DNA of 64,000 nt from Oegoconia quadripuncta. Lineage: Eukaryota; Arthropoda; Insecta; Lepidoptera; Autostichidae. How positions within the stretch are numbered: the first letter of the stretch is position 1; every line of letters begins with the position of its first letter. A model generated the notes under the pieces. That model was not told the DNA's origin. It ran no database searches and was given only the letters and a program-made list of their open reading frames with translations. The translations under genes and the position numbers were made by a program. Below, piece after piece: positions 54,501-63,525 of this stretch. The stretch is from positions 5,503,501 to 5,567,500 of the forward strand of contig OX438754.1 in the NCBI GenBank assembly GCA_949316235.1, given 5' to 3'.

Positions 54501-56652
54501 TGCCATGGAACCTATACTTTTGAATAGGAATATTCATGTTTCAGGTGAGGATTCAGTAGAGCTGATAGGGTTTTCAGATGCATCCAGCTCCATAGCGTAT
54601 GGTTGTTGCGTGTACTTACGCCTCATACATAAATCAGGTAAAGCTACAATGCATTTAATTTGCTCTAAGTCAAGAATAAACCCACTACGGGATAATCGCA
54701 TGACTGTGCCACGCTTGGAGTTAAATGCTGCATTACTTTTGTCAAAACTTATCGCTAGGGTGTACAGTACACTTACTATTAAATGCAACATTGATAATAT
54801 TTGCTTATTTACTGATTCTAAAATCGTCCTAGCATGGCTTCACACACAGCCAATTGGCTTGCAAGCATATGTCGCAAACCGGGTGAAAGCTATACATGAA
54901 AATTTTCCTAAACGTAATTGGCTGTACATAAATACGAAAGAGAATCCAGCAGATTTAGTGAGCAGAGGCATTAAGCCGCAAATGTTGGCTAGCTGTGACA
55001 TCTGGTGGAATGGAACGGAGTTCTTGCGCGATGGGAGGTATGATTTTAATACTGTAATAGAACTGCCCAGCGATCTGCCCGAGATCCAACCTCCACTGGT
55101 TAGGTATCAGTGCAGTAATCAAGTATTCATAGGACAAGATAATTATGTTTTTAGGTGTTTGCATAAGTATTCTGACATCCACAGAATGGTTCGCACGTTG
55201 GCCTATATATTAAGAGCTGTCAATAATTTCCGTTCTAAGAAGTATAGTGCTAAGCATGGCCATTTATCGGGCTGCGAATTAGAACATGCCCTAATGCTAT
55301 TAATTAAGGATCAACAACAAATATTCTTTGATGAAGAAATTTCTAATATAAAGAAGAACGAAACGGTTAAATGCACTCTACGCAGTTTGCATCCCTTCCT
55401 AGATGACAAGGGTATACTAAGGGTAGGTGGCAGGCTACATCATGCCTTAATTCCATACGCACAAAAACATCCTGTGATCTTACCTAAAGGTTCCCACATA
55501 ACAGTGTTGGTTATAAGGAGTGAGCATGAGCGACTTTTGCACGCAGGTCCTAGATTGTTGTTGGCTTCTTTGAACCAGAAATTTTGGCTTGTTAATGGAT
55601 TACAACAGATTAAGAAAATTATTGGGAAATGCATTGTTTGTTTCAGACAAAAAGCTCGCGCATCAGAACAGCTGATGGGTTCCTTACCAGCGGGCAGAGT
55701 GGTCGCCACGTCTCGTCCCTTCGAGAAGGTGGGAGTGGATTTTGCTGGCCCAATAAACGTTAAGTGCTCTCGCGTACGGCGATCGGTCACTGGTAAAGGA
55801 TATATTTGTGTATTTGTTTGTTTCACGACTAAGGCAATTCACCTTGAGCTTTGTTCCGATCTTACCACTTCAACTTATCTTGCATGCTTGAGAAGATTTA
55901 TCGCAAGACGTGGTTTACCAGCTGAAATCCACTCCGACAATGCGAGCACTTTCAAGTCCGCAAGGAACCAATTGGTTGAACTGTATGATTTGCAGAATTC
56001 CAAAGACCACCGTTCCAAGGTCAATGCATTTGCTTCAAGCAATAGAATTGATTTCTATTACGTACCGTGTTACTCGGCAACCATGGCCGGCCTTTGGGAG
56101 TCTGCCGTGAAATCAACGAAATATCATTTAAAACGGGTGTTACAGAAAAATGTACTTACCTATGAGCAGTTAAACACCGTTTTAGTAGAGGTAGAAGGTA
56201 TACTTAATTCTCGACCTCTTATGCCATTGTCCTCATCGGACGTCAATGATTATAGCTATTTAACTCCTGGTCATTTTATCATTGGAAATTCATTGAATAT
56301 GTATCCGGAACGCGATCTTTTAGGCATCCCACAAAGTAGATTAAAATTATTTAATATATCTACTCAATTAAAACAAAGTTTCTGGAAACTGTGGCACAAA
56401 CAGTACCTAAATATTTTACAAAATAGGCCCAAATGGCTCAAGGTGAAAGAAAATATAACTGTGGGGTCACTGGTACTATTAAAAATTGATAATGCCCCCA
56501 CGATGTCATGGCCAATGGCTCGAGTTATCCGAGTTTGTCCTGGCCATGACAATATAGTTAGGGTGGTAGAAGTAAAGACGCCAAATGGCAAAACTCACCT
56601 CAGAGCTATTAATAAGGTATGTTTGTTACCCATTAATGATAAGATAGATTGA
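51517..56652 (+). CDS. BEL/Pao Gag-Pol polyprotein
   Basis: Single frame of 1711 residues from ATG at 51517; an in-frame GTG at 51508 is not a likely eukaryotic start. Domains in order: a Gag region of the DUF1759 type (about residues 115-300); three zinc knuckles (CIYCKSEHKLFTC, CSICLGKHTAKC, CADCKGTHNTLLH); an aspartic protease, DUF1758-like, with LLDSGS (Asp423); reverse transcriptase with YVDD at 843-846; RNase H (FSDAS, Asp1021; TDSK, Asp1100; Peptidase_A17 region in Pfam); an integrase H2C2 finger (HAGP ... CIVC) and rve core with Asp1408, Asp1474 and Glu1528; and a DUF5641-like C-terminus. All catalytic residues that can be recognised are kept. No env-like frame follows. Confidence 0.95.
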   Translation: MAEADVTALRRTRGYHKGIITRLFNFISEIDQVVAEDTEMLIARKDRLVSSFSDYEHCNKEMLTLDVTDESENVEEVESRYYRVLSTLNKEIKRRDLGNDGCKDRPPVVSKVSLPHIQIQCFEGKFSEYNPFISLFRSMIDNDRAMDCVQKFYYLRSFLKGEPLDLIKNLPLTAESYKEALQIIDNRYNNPYKTINEHIYCLLDIKPIAKSTYTNLREFTTTVNQQLAALKNLDPSSQYWDKIICCILMRKLDLYTAREYQLERHGQSEASIAHLILFLEKKAMALENVQDHPTTNSQRPIKVVAHSTSQESPSCIYCKSEHKLFTCKKFQLQPITERLNFVAQNKLCSICLGKHTAKCRFHFKCADCKGTHNTLLHQPTPMPGPPPVTLWTGSNDNQVLLPTARVKLIARDGTQIHAKALLDSGSQLSFVTTKLVELLGLNPTKNFTSVMGITNQKNTLKYCLPIDVHSLVNDFTISVTCHVVDRITCMLPQTKIDISDVKIPDGILLADNTFNIPSDIHLLIGADVMFQVLMPTEEQNYSSSQLPDSHLLNTQFGYVIGGSLPCHKGITKNRKISLKCVKYDDDLNVTLGKFWQNESVPEVFHEKSSEQELCEHIFQNTFQLKDDRFEVVLPLKLPLQEVNAALGNSFHLSLKRFLNLEKKFHSNPDLFIEYQKFIQEYLSLNHGHYVDIESYDLNKDAVYFLPHHAVIDLERKTTKVRTVFDGSLRTDKKISLNDLLLNGPQVQRDLFDIILLFRLGDYTITTDIRRMFRNVSVNPKYTSLQNILWRDNTTEPIRCIRLDTVTYGLKCSSYLATRCLKELASQHEHDMPLASFVLRNCTYVDDVLHSHNDLDTIIQTKTQLRQLLSFGSFQTHKWCSNNEQVLCDLSPSEQYFDDIDLQKDTCHYKALGLRILMKEDKLKISSPEPYQSEKLTKRNILSYIGRIYDPMGFASPIVVKAKAIMQRLWLANIDWNASPPDSIANDWLEFSSSLAAMEPILLNRNIHVSGEDSVELIGFSDASSSIAYGCCVYLRLIHKSGKATMHLICSKSRINPLRDNRMTVPRLELNAALLLSKLIARVYSTLTIKCNIDNICLFTDSKIVLAWLHTQPIGLQAYVANRVKAIHENFPKRNWLYINTKENPADLVSRGIKPQMLASCDIWWNGTEFLRDGRYDFNTVIELPSDLPEIQPPLVRYQCSNQVFIGQDNYVFRCLHKYSDIHRMVRTLAYILRAVNNFRSKKYSAKHGHLSGCELEHALMLLIKDQQQIFFDEEISNIKKNETVKCTLRSLHPFLDDKGILRVGGRLHHALIPYAQKHPVILPKGSHITVLVIRSEHERLLHAGPRLLLASLNQKFWLVNGLQQIKKIIGKCIVCFRQKARASEQLMGSLPAGRVVATSRPFEKVGVDFAGPINVKCSRVRRSVTGKGYICVFVCFTTKAIHLELCSDLTTSTYLACLRRFIARRGLPAEIHSDNASTFKSARNQLVELYDLQNSKDHRSKVNAFASSNRIDFYYVPCYSATMAGLWESAVKSTKYHLKRVLQKNVLTYEQLNTVLVEVEGILNSRPLMPLSSSDVNDYSYLTPGHFIIGNSLNMYPERDLLGIPQSRLKLFNISTQLKQSFWKLWHKQYLNILQNRPKWLKVKENITVGSLVLLKIDNAPTMSWPMARVIRVCPGHDNIVRVVEVKTPNGKTHLRAINKVCLLPINDKID

Positions 56653-56739
56653 TATTGTTAATTGATAAATATAATGATATTGTTAATTGGTATGTATAAG
56701 TATATTGTTATTTATATTATATTTTGTGAGGCCGTAGCA

Positions 56740-56894
56740 TGTTGGCAAGTATAGCAACACTGTGGCAGCAGTAGCTACCTGGCAACCCTAGAGGTGACAG
56801 GTGAGTTGGTATTCAACTGTGAAATAAATAAATTCCATTCTTTAATATTGAACCGGCCGTTTATTATTCAAACTACAAAGTCCACTGCCGAACA
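56740..56894 (+). repeat. Right LTR of the BEL/Pao element
   Basis: 155 bp, same sequence as the left LTR. The flank after it (AGGCATTTACTG) repeats the four bases found before the left LTR. Confidence 0.95.
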
Positions 56895-57780
56895 AGGCAT
56901 TTACTGTTATTTAGCGTGTTTGGCTAAACGCGTATCCAATTTCATCATAAACACAGATTCTTTTTTATGCCTGAAACACAATTTGTAATACTAAACTTAA
57001 AGAGGGTTTATCCCGCACGGTTGTAGTGTATGACGTACTTACCTTCCTTCAATGCAAGTAGGTTAAGTATTAAGTATTTATAAGTAGAGACTCGTGTAAT
57101 TTGTAGAGCATTACACTCGTGACACCGAGCTGTGCGTTTTATTTAATTTTCTTCCTTGGTCCCCATCTTGCATGGCGACTCTGCCATTCTGTACAAATTT
57201 TTCGAAATGCATAAGTTGATTCTAATGGAACTTTATACCCATAAAGCACGTACATAGATCTAAAAAGTTAGTAGAGAACATTTCCGGAAAAAGTATTGAA
57301 ACTAAATTAGAATGATTTTAAGTTTCCACAGTAACAGAAAAAATATATAAAAATAAAAATATAATATATTCCTTTAAATTCGATATTTTGCAAATGTTTA
57401 CTACTACCTAACTTTTTAGTTCTATGTGGTGTTTATAAGTATAAAATTTCATCAGAGTCGGTTTATTCGTTTCGTAAAAATTTGCACTTGAAAGTTTGTA
57501 TGGATTAAACCCTTTTAATAACATTATTTTTAGAAAACCGAGACTAGGTACAAGTCGTCGAAGCAAACAAACCAAATTTGTTTATTTGTTTATTTAAAAA
57601 ACCAATACCCGCTATACAAATAGTATGTTGCAATTGGTGTTACCTTAATATAAGCCTACAGGTTTTCCTAAAGTAATAAAAGAGTTAGTTACATCCATCT
57701 GAATAACTATATAAGTACTAATTTATGTTATTTTAGGTAAGTATCTGTAGTGGGTATGTGACTCACGGATTCCCCTCATG
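56895..57780. other. Intron sequence beyond the BEL insertion
   Basis: 56920-56950 (GGCTAAACGCGTATCCAATTTC) matches 58620-58650 (GGCTGAACGCGTATCGAGTTC), so this is the continued upstream flank of F25, once joined to 50975. The rest shows no gene. Confidence 0.5.
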
Positions 57781-57789
57781 TTATAGTGC

Positions 57790-57965
57790 AAAATTTATAA
57801 ATACGTAATAAGACCTGTCGTAATGTACGGATCGGAGTGTTGGGCATGAAGAAGATGGATGAACGAAAATTGCAAGCAGCGGAGATGAGAATGTTGACAT
57901 GGATGAGTGGAGTGACGAGGATGGATAAAATAAGGAATGAGTATGTAAGAGGAAGTTTAAAAGTG
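57790..57965 (+). pseudogene. LINE fragment, upstream part
   Basis: Frames give RPVVMYGSECW, KKMDERKLQAAEMRML and TRMDKIRNEYVRGSLKVAK: part of the C-terminal region of an RTE-type LINE. The sequence breaks off at KVAK and continues in type at 59320. Confidence 0.7.
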
Positions 57966-57979
57966 GCAAAAGTTGTTCG

Positions 57980-58210
57980 ATATACATACTTAAATATTTA
58001 TATACTTACGTACATGCATACTTGCATACTTACGTACTTATGTACTCACGTACATACTCACATATCTACATACATACCTACATACATACATACATACTTA
58101 CATACTTATACTTACATACTTATGCTTACATACTTACATACAAAGTTTGTAAATATGTAAGTATACTTACATACTTACATATTTACATACTCTACCTTAC
58201 ATACATACAC
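57980..58210. repeat. TACATACT/TACATACA microsatellite
   Basis: About 230 bp of imperfect TACA/TACT repeats, followed by the LINE-tail phrase ACTCGAAAAACATTACCCTCC (58209). Open frames here come from the repeat. Confidence 0.9.
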
Positions 58211-58274
58211 TCGAAAAACATTACCCTCCATCCTGGAGCAATCGGGTAAAAACAATGATTTCAAGTAAATCTTT

Positions 58275-58546
58275 TTATATCCTGTGAAACAAATTATCAG
58301 TACTGAGTTTTGCTTTCACACATTTGACATAAACACCATTCCTTATTATAAATTTAGGCGGTGGGTGCGTGTGTACTGTGGTCCCGCAAATAAACATTTT
58401 GTCTTTAGTCAGATGAACGTTTGCTTGGCAAATACTACTATTGAAACACTTCCAACACTGTGTGAACTCGAAGCTGCGGCTGCAGTAAAACGTGTATCCC
58501 TCTATTATCACAACTTCATTTCCGGCTTTGTTCTTTACACATCTCA
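58275..58546 (-). CDS. mod(mdg4): F26: FLYWCH zinc-finger terminal exon, extended
   Basis: Exon of 89 residues from the acceptor AG at 58547-58548 (ttcacAG|TG AGA TGT). RCVKNKAGNEVVIIEGYTFYC, QCWKC like F25, Cys pair CFNSSIC, His pair H-T-H. The stop used by F25 is lost, so the frame runs on after NGVYVKC for 15 residues (VKAKLSTDNLFHRI). Closest relative is F25; intron flanks are similar too. Confidence 0.87.
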
Positions 58547-58549
58547 CTG

Positions 58550-59300
58550 TGAACAAACATAAGTTTTGATTCTAAATTTAGGGTTTATTTGGATCGCCTG
58601 ATTGTACACACACCACCAAGGCTGAACGCGTATCGAGTTCAGCATCATAGAAATTGCCATGGAAACATTACGACCGATTAGTGCTGTCGGTAGTGACGCT
58701 ATCTTGCTCAGTCATGTATATTTATATAAATATTTCTGTATATTTATATTTATTGTACAAGCTTTTCCTGCTTTGGGATTAGAAATTGGGTCAGGACCGA
58801 AATGTAGGTATATTTATTTATAATTTTTTTGTTGAAGAGTCGACGAACTTTAAGTTGGTCTCAATTATTACATCTGAACCTATTCTATTCATTTCAGAAG
58901 AAAACTTTCATTTAGCACGTCTGAAATAGTAGTAATACAGAAACAACAGGAAGAATAACGTATCAATTTCATTGATATAGACCTTCTATGACCTGCAATA
59001 GTCACAAGTTAACCACATTTGGTAGAGTGCTACCTTAAAATCCGTAAAAGAATATAAAATTTGTCACGTCAATCGAACTTAAAAAAACAATCGTTCAAAT
59101 TCCACGTACGTACAAACGGAATCGCCAGTAATATCTAGTTATTAATAAAAGGTTCGAACTCTTTGACAAACAAAACAAACACAATAAAAAAATGTAGTTT
59201 ATTAATAATATAAAATGTGCATAGAACTTTTAATTTATAAATTTATAACCTAAGATTCAATGTTAAAAATACAGTAGAAACTAATGGTGCACCCAGATCA
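58550..59300. other. Intron upstream of F26, SINE A trace
   Basis: 58560-58660 resembles the F25 upstream flank. A weak family A tail lies at 58715-58815. Otherwise nothing is recognised. Confidence 0.35.
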
Positions 59301-59319
59301 TTTATCAGATATTTTACTT

Positions 59320-59590
59320 AATATGGACTTGGTATGGACATGTTATGAGGAGGGATGAAACGCATGTTACTAAGAGAGCGATGGATGGATGGAAAGGAAG
59401 AGGAAGACGACGGAAAAGATGGATGAATCATGTGAGGGATGATATGAACGAAAACGTCGAGAATAGTGAGGTAACGTCTGAAATTAGAAGAATGGAAACA
59501 ACTTACTGCGCAGATCCCAAATAAATTTGGACCAGAGCACGAAGATGATGCCTGGCGACTATAATACAAAACAACGATACGATTGCAAAA
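59320..59590 (+). pseudogene. LINE fragment, downstream part
   Basis: WYGHVMRRDETHVTKRAM, DGWKGRGRRRKRWMNHVRDD and MNENVENSEVTSEIRRMETT: the end of an RTE-like ORF2. In the usual order of such proteins it follows the part at 57790-57965 after a gap of only a few residues. Confidence 0.7.
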
Positions 59591-59599
59591 TGAAACAAT

Positions 59600-60975
59600 G
59601 AGCACCTTAAGACTGCTCCCTAAGAGCTAAGAACCAACCCTACAGTCTGAGAACGTAGCAATTTCTGTTAGGTATGAGAAAAATTTCAAACTTTCACGAA
59701 AAAACTAAATGAAAATATAAATTAAAAAATTTAAAAATGTTTATTTCAGTACCTTAATAAAACAATCAATGAGGTATCGGGGGTCTCATTTTAAGTATAA
59801 AATACCTGTGTTAGGAGGCTCCTACGATAAAAATGGGCGCGATGAAACAGTGTAGTGTTATTTAATCTGCTTCTTACCCGGTAGTATATAAGTATCATAA
59901 GAGTCACATTAGTTTTTCTTGCGGACGGCGTTTTTCTACAAACGCGTCGTGTTGTTCTTATAAGAAATTATAATGCTCATTAAATTTTTATTTTATTCGA
60001 AAATCTATTTTTAACAATTCACATTCTTGCAGCACAAAGTGCAAATACGCGACCTGATAATCCGGGCATGTGCTGCTATCCGAAATGTAAATGAGAGGTT
60101 ACTTAATTGTTATCCACAAATGTTCGACAAAATCTGTTTATAACGCGACATTTTAAAGATATACTCTCGAAAATCTGTGATTGTTAAAAAGAAAAGAACA
60201 TAATTTATCAACACTTTCATAACTAATGTACGATCGGGTCAATTTTTATATCCATGTAGAAAAATGTGGGAAAAATTACAGAAATTGCGACATTGCTAGC
60301 CCGTACAGTCAATACAGCCTTAATGCCGATGCACTAATAAAACACGTCAAACAAATTCAACTAGTCTTAGAACTACATCCTATTTATACAATAAAGATTT
60401 ATTATTCCTCTTACCACTAATATAAGTATATTATTGAATGTCTTATACAAATTAAACTACCATCGCTTCACAAGGTGTTATAGTTAGGGAGAAGAAGCGA
60501 CAAGAAACTCCGTAACAACACTCAACACAAATAAATGGGTATCATCATTTCATACATCAACAGCTTATAAGATGCGATGTGCATCACTTTCTTCGTCAAG
60601 ATATGCTCAAATCGCCCCGATGTGCAGGCGGTGGGTTATCGTAGATTTTTTGAGAATTCCGCTCAGGTAAGCTCATGATCCCTTAGTTCCTTTGTGTCTC
60701 TGATTTGTCTTATTCTATTATAATATAAGTATAATTATCTAAACTAAAATCCCTTAACCCTTAATAACTAAATCATAATTACGGCTAGCATCAAATTATA
60801 GCAGTACTCAAATGTATCAGAGAAATATTGCCAGTACTATCTTGGGATTGCAGTAACAACATCCATATGGGGGGCATGTCCTTTTATTAATAAGAAAAAG
60901 CATAATCCACTGCTTCCGAATTAGTTGGCCTTAGACAGTCGGTGTCTTATGACCGTATAGGCCTCCTATTTACCT
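59600..60975. other. Long exon-free gap
   Basis: No gene, finger or clear repeat was found on either strand. Base composition is mixed, with small GC-rich spots near 59920 and 60610. Confidence 0.3.
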
Positions 60976-60999
60976 TTGGTTTCAATTAAACCATTTGAC

Positions 61000-61255
61000 G
61001 ATCTGTTTGGTGTAATGGTTAGAAACTCTGACTGCTATACTAAAAGCTCGCGGGTTCGAATCCCGATAGGGGCATGTGTTTGTATAATGAATGCGGAAAC
61101 ATGTACCCGCGTTATGGATGTTTTCAGTTATATATGTATTTCTTTACAAAAAAAATGTATTTGTGTAGTATATCCACCATCAGGTATCCATAATTACAAG
61201 CCCAGTAGCTTAGTGTGGAACTAGATGGCGCTGTATGTGTATGTGCAAATAAATA
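61000..61255 (+). mobile_element. SINE family B, full length
   Basis: Head ACGATCTGTTTGGTGTAATGG (A box), B box GCGGGTTCGAATCCCGATAG, body GCATGTGTTTGTATAATGAA and the end GTGGAACTAGATGGCGC. Reference copy. Confidence 0.85.
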
Positions 61256-61430
61256 GAATAGACTTTACCGGCTGATTGATGTGTCCTTGAAAGCACAAAA
61301 TCCCTTGTATGAATATTGACTCCATAGCTTATCCTCACTCAAAAATATTTGAACACATTGCTCGCATTCATTTGAGTACTAATACTTAAATTTGAAATGT
61401 AAGTACTTAATTATATTTAAAAAAAACAAT

Positions 61431-61660
61431 TCAAATCCTAACATATTTTCCATTTCGTATTATGTATTTGGGCCGTGGATGAGTGTGCTCTATATTGGAA
61501 CGGATTACTTCTTTACGCTTGGTCATAAGGAGGCGTGCCTTGCATTTCAAATGGTTAGTGCACACCCAGCGCTCCGTGGACTTAGTGACCGTCTCTAGAT
61601 AGAACGTGTAGCCGTCGACCATACCCAGCACCTTGCCAGCCTGGTTGCGTATCCAATGAA
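61431..61660 (-). CDS. mod(mdg4): F27: FLYWCH zinc-finger terminal exon
   Basis: Exon of 75 residues from the acceptor AG at 61661-61662 (ttcAG|TT CAT TGG). HWIRNQAGKVLGMVDGYTFY, with Leu where many have Cys after the Tyr; Cys pair CTNHLKC; His pair H-T-H; end NGKYVRI with TGA. W at the second position recalls F11-F13. GC content is higher than in the other exons. Confidence 0.88.
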
Positions 61661-61916
61661 CTGAAATAAGAAAGATGGGTTATAGCAGTTATAGCATGTT
61701 ATAGCATTGTTCTCTTAAAACCTTAAAAAATAACTATTATAGGGCTGGCACATAGACAGCCATAACCACTGCACTCACGTTTACGTAACACTCTGGACAG
61801 ACCGTAGGAAACCAAAGAATACTGGATGGATGGAACTAAAGCAGTTTTACAGCAGTTGCAGAAAGTTAAGATGATCCTTAGTTCCTCAACTAATATTCTT
61901 CATACAGGCTCAATCA

Positions 61917-62202
61917 TCAGCCCGTAAACATCCCACTGCAGGGATATAGCCTATAGGCTTTCCCTCGTATAGTGATGGGAGTATGGGCCATAGTCCACCA
62001 CGCTGGCCCAATGCGGGTTGGGGACTTCACATGCCTTTGAATTTTTATTTCTCAAGCATGCAGGTTTCCTCACGATGTTTTTCTTCACCGTTCAAGAGCT
62101 TCTTCTTCAATTTAAGAGCTATGGCTCTTGTCGGTGGAGTAATGACCACGTCTCTCTACTTGAAAGACCGCGTCTTAAACCGCTGAGCTACTGACGCTCC
62201 CG
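61917..62202 (-). mobile_element. SINE family D, near full length
   Basis: Plus strand shows the tail first (CATCAGCCCGTAAACATCCCAC), the body (GGGGACTTCACATGCCTTTG), a changed middle and the head (GAGCTACTGACGCTCCC). The B-box region differs from the 48541 copy. Confidence 0.7.
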
Positions 62203-62255
62203 ACCGACCGATGAATTACATTATAAATAATAAATCAATAAAGAGTTTCGCAAAA

Positions 62256-62479
62256 TTAATATTTTATGTAGTACCCTTGAACAGTAATATGGTATCTAGG
62301 TTTTATATGGTTATGTTCATGAACAGCCTTCAGTAGTATATTGCCGCATTTGGACATTGACAGAAATGCCTTGCAGCCAGCGGTGCACCGCCAACGTGAT
62401 ACGGTATGCTTGGAGTACGTATAACCATTATACAGCAAGTACTTTTTTCCATTTTGGGTAGTTAATGTCTTAATCAAAC
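62256..62479 (-). CDS. mod(mdg4): F28: divergent FLYWCH zinc-finger terminal exon
   Basis: Exon of 73 residues from the acceptor AG at 62480-62481 (gacAG|GT TTG ATT). LIKTLTTQNGKKYLLYNGYTY, closer to the classic FLYWCH pattern (YLLYNGYTY-x8-W-x-C). The Cys pair is C-T-A-G-C, with three residues between, the shortest here; the His pair is H-N-H with a further His two residues before. End GYYIKY. It is the most 5' exon in the window and the least like the others. The AG lies in a good CTTCCGACAG context. Confidence 0.85.
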
Positions 62480-63270
62480 CTGTCGGAAGAAAAATTTGCT
62501 TTTGCGACAAAAACTATACGAGTATCACATTTTGTTAAATCATTTTCAATGGTCTAATAAGAAAATCAACATAATGTAAATATGGCATTACACTCAAAAC
62601 TGATTAAAGCGACTAAGTGAACCAGTAAACCCTACGTCTGCCTTAAAATTCACTTCGAAATAATATATGTATACAAATGAGGCATTGCACCCAAAAAATA
62701 TTGAATCATCAAAAACAGACTTTAATACGATTCCACGTTATGGAAAACAGTATAGGTACCTACTCGTAATTGAAAACGGTACATGAAATCACATTAAAAA
62801 AAGTTTTGTCTGTGATATGAGAGCTGGTGACTACTTTGCTCAGCAGCTGAGCTTATGCATTCAGAGGGGCAATAGCGCTAGCGTACTAGGTACTGTGCCT
62901 CACGGAAGCCAGTTGGTCGGCGTATTTTTACATAAGATATATTTTCAATTGTGTATTATAAAATTATTTATAATATCCATGTTTTATCTACATAGGCAAA
63001 TTTCTCGACACAATGGTCGGACTTGATCGCTGTCTGATGTGAGATTGACGTATGGTTTACAAAGGTTTTATGTGGTCGCTAACTGTTGCTAGCAATCAAC
63101 TTTCTTACAACGACTTGGATGAATGTACTTGCTACTAGTAAGAATGACACAGCATTAACACTGAGTGTTATACTCAGTGTAAATGTAACGTCATATCTAA
63201 TGTATCCTCATCATCATCGTATCTGATGCGACTATTATAAATGAGGCATTACGCTAAACACTATTTGAAA
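62480..63270. other. Upstream intron, nothing recognised
   Basis: No BTB or other shared exon is seen. AT-rich with a few unremarkable short frames. Confidence 0.35.
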
Positions 63271-63274
63271 TACT

Positions 63275-63525
63275 ACTCTACTACGATATTCGTAGGTTCG
63301 ATCCCCGGCGGGGTACGCCTGGCTAGCTACCACCATCTTATCTAAGTCTGGCGCCAAACAGCAATGTTAATAGCATTATTGTGTTCCGGTTGTCAGACAT
63401 AATATAGCCAGTCCCCTAAATAAGATGGGGTGTCCGGGTCAGTACGCTTCCAAGTTCGGCCTCTTCACTTAACATCAGGTATGATTGAGCTCAAGTGCTA
63501 ACCCGTTGAGCGTAAAAAAAAACTA
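63275..63525 (+). mobile_element. SINE family C, head truncated
   Basis: B box TAGGTTCGATCCCCGGCGGG, body with CGGTTGTCAGACATAAT and tail TTCACTTAACATCAGGTATG followed by oligo(A). The only long plus-strand copy of the family here. Confidence 0.75.

Larger units (their letters stand above)
50976..56894 (+). mobile_element. Intact BEL/Pao LTR retrotransposon
   Basis: A 5919-bp element with two 155-bp LTRs that look identical, one complete Gag-Pol frame, and AGGC on both sides (50972-50975 and 56895-56898), a target duplication of 4 bp or, if the last LTR base is excluded, 5 bp (AAGGC). TGGTCCTTCGA directly after the left LTR is a likely primer binding site. No clear purine tract precedes the right LTR. 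Identical LTRs and an unbroken frame point to a recent insertion that could still be active. It runs opposite to the FLYWCH gene. Confidence 0.95.

Noticed and set aside
57837..58249. Tyr/His/Leu-rich ORFs on the plus strand
   Set aside because: They are translations of the TACATACT microsatellite.
13616..61120. tRNA genes suggested by A and B boxes
   Set aside because: All hits are in repeated SINE copies with the same tails; none has a complete cloverleaf with an acceptor stem that I could verify.
1403..61598. Plus-strand ORFs opposite the FLYWCH exons
   Set aside because: They are antisense shadows of the finger exons; similar shadows recur only because the exons are alike.
138..62510. 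Start codons at the 5' end of the FLYWCH frames
   Set aside because: Positions vary, some lie inside intron, and three exons have none. The shared AG acceptor and phase explain the boundaries better.
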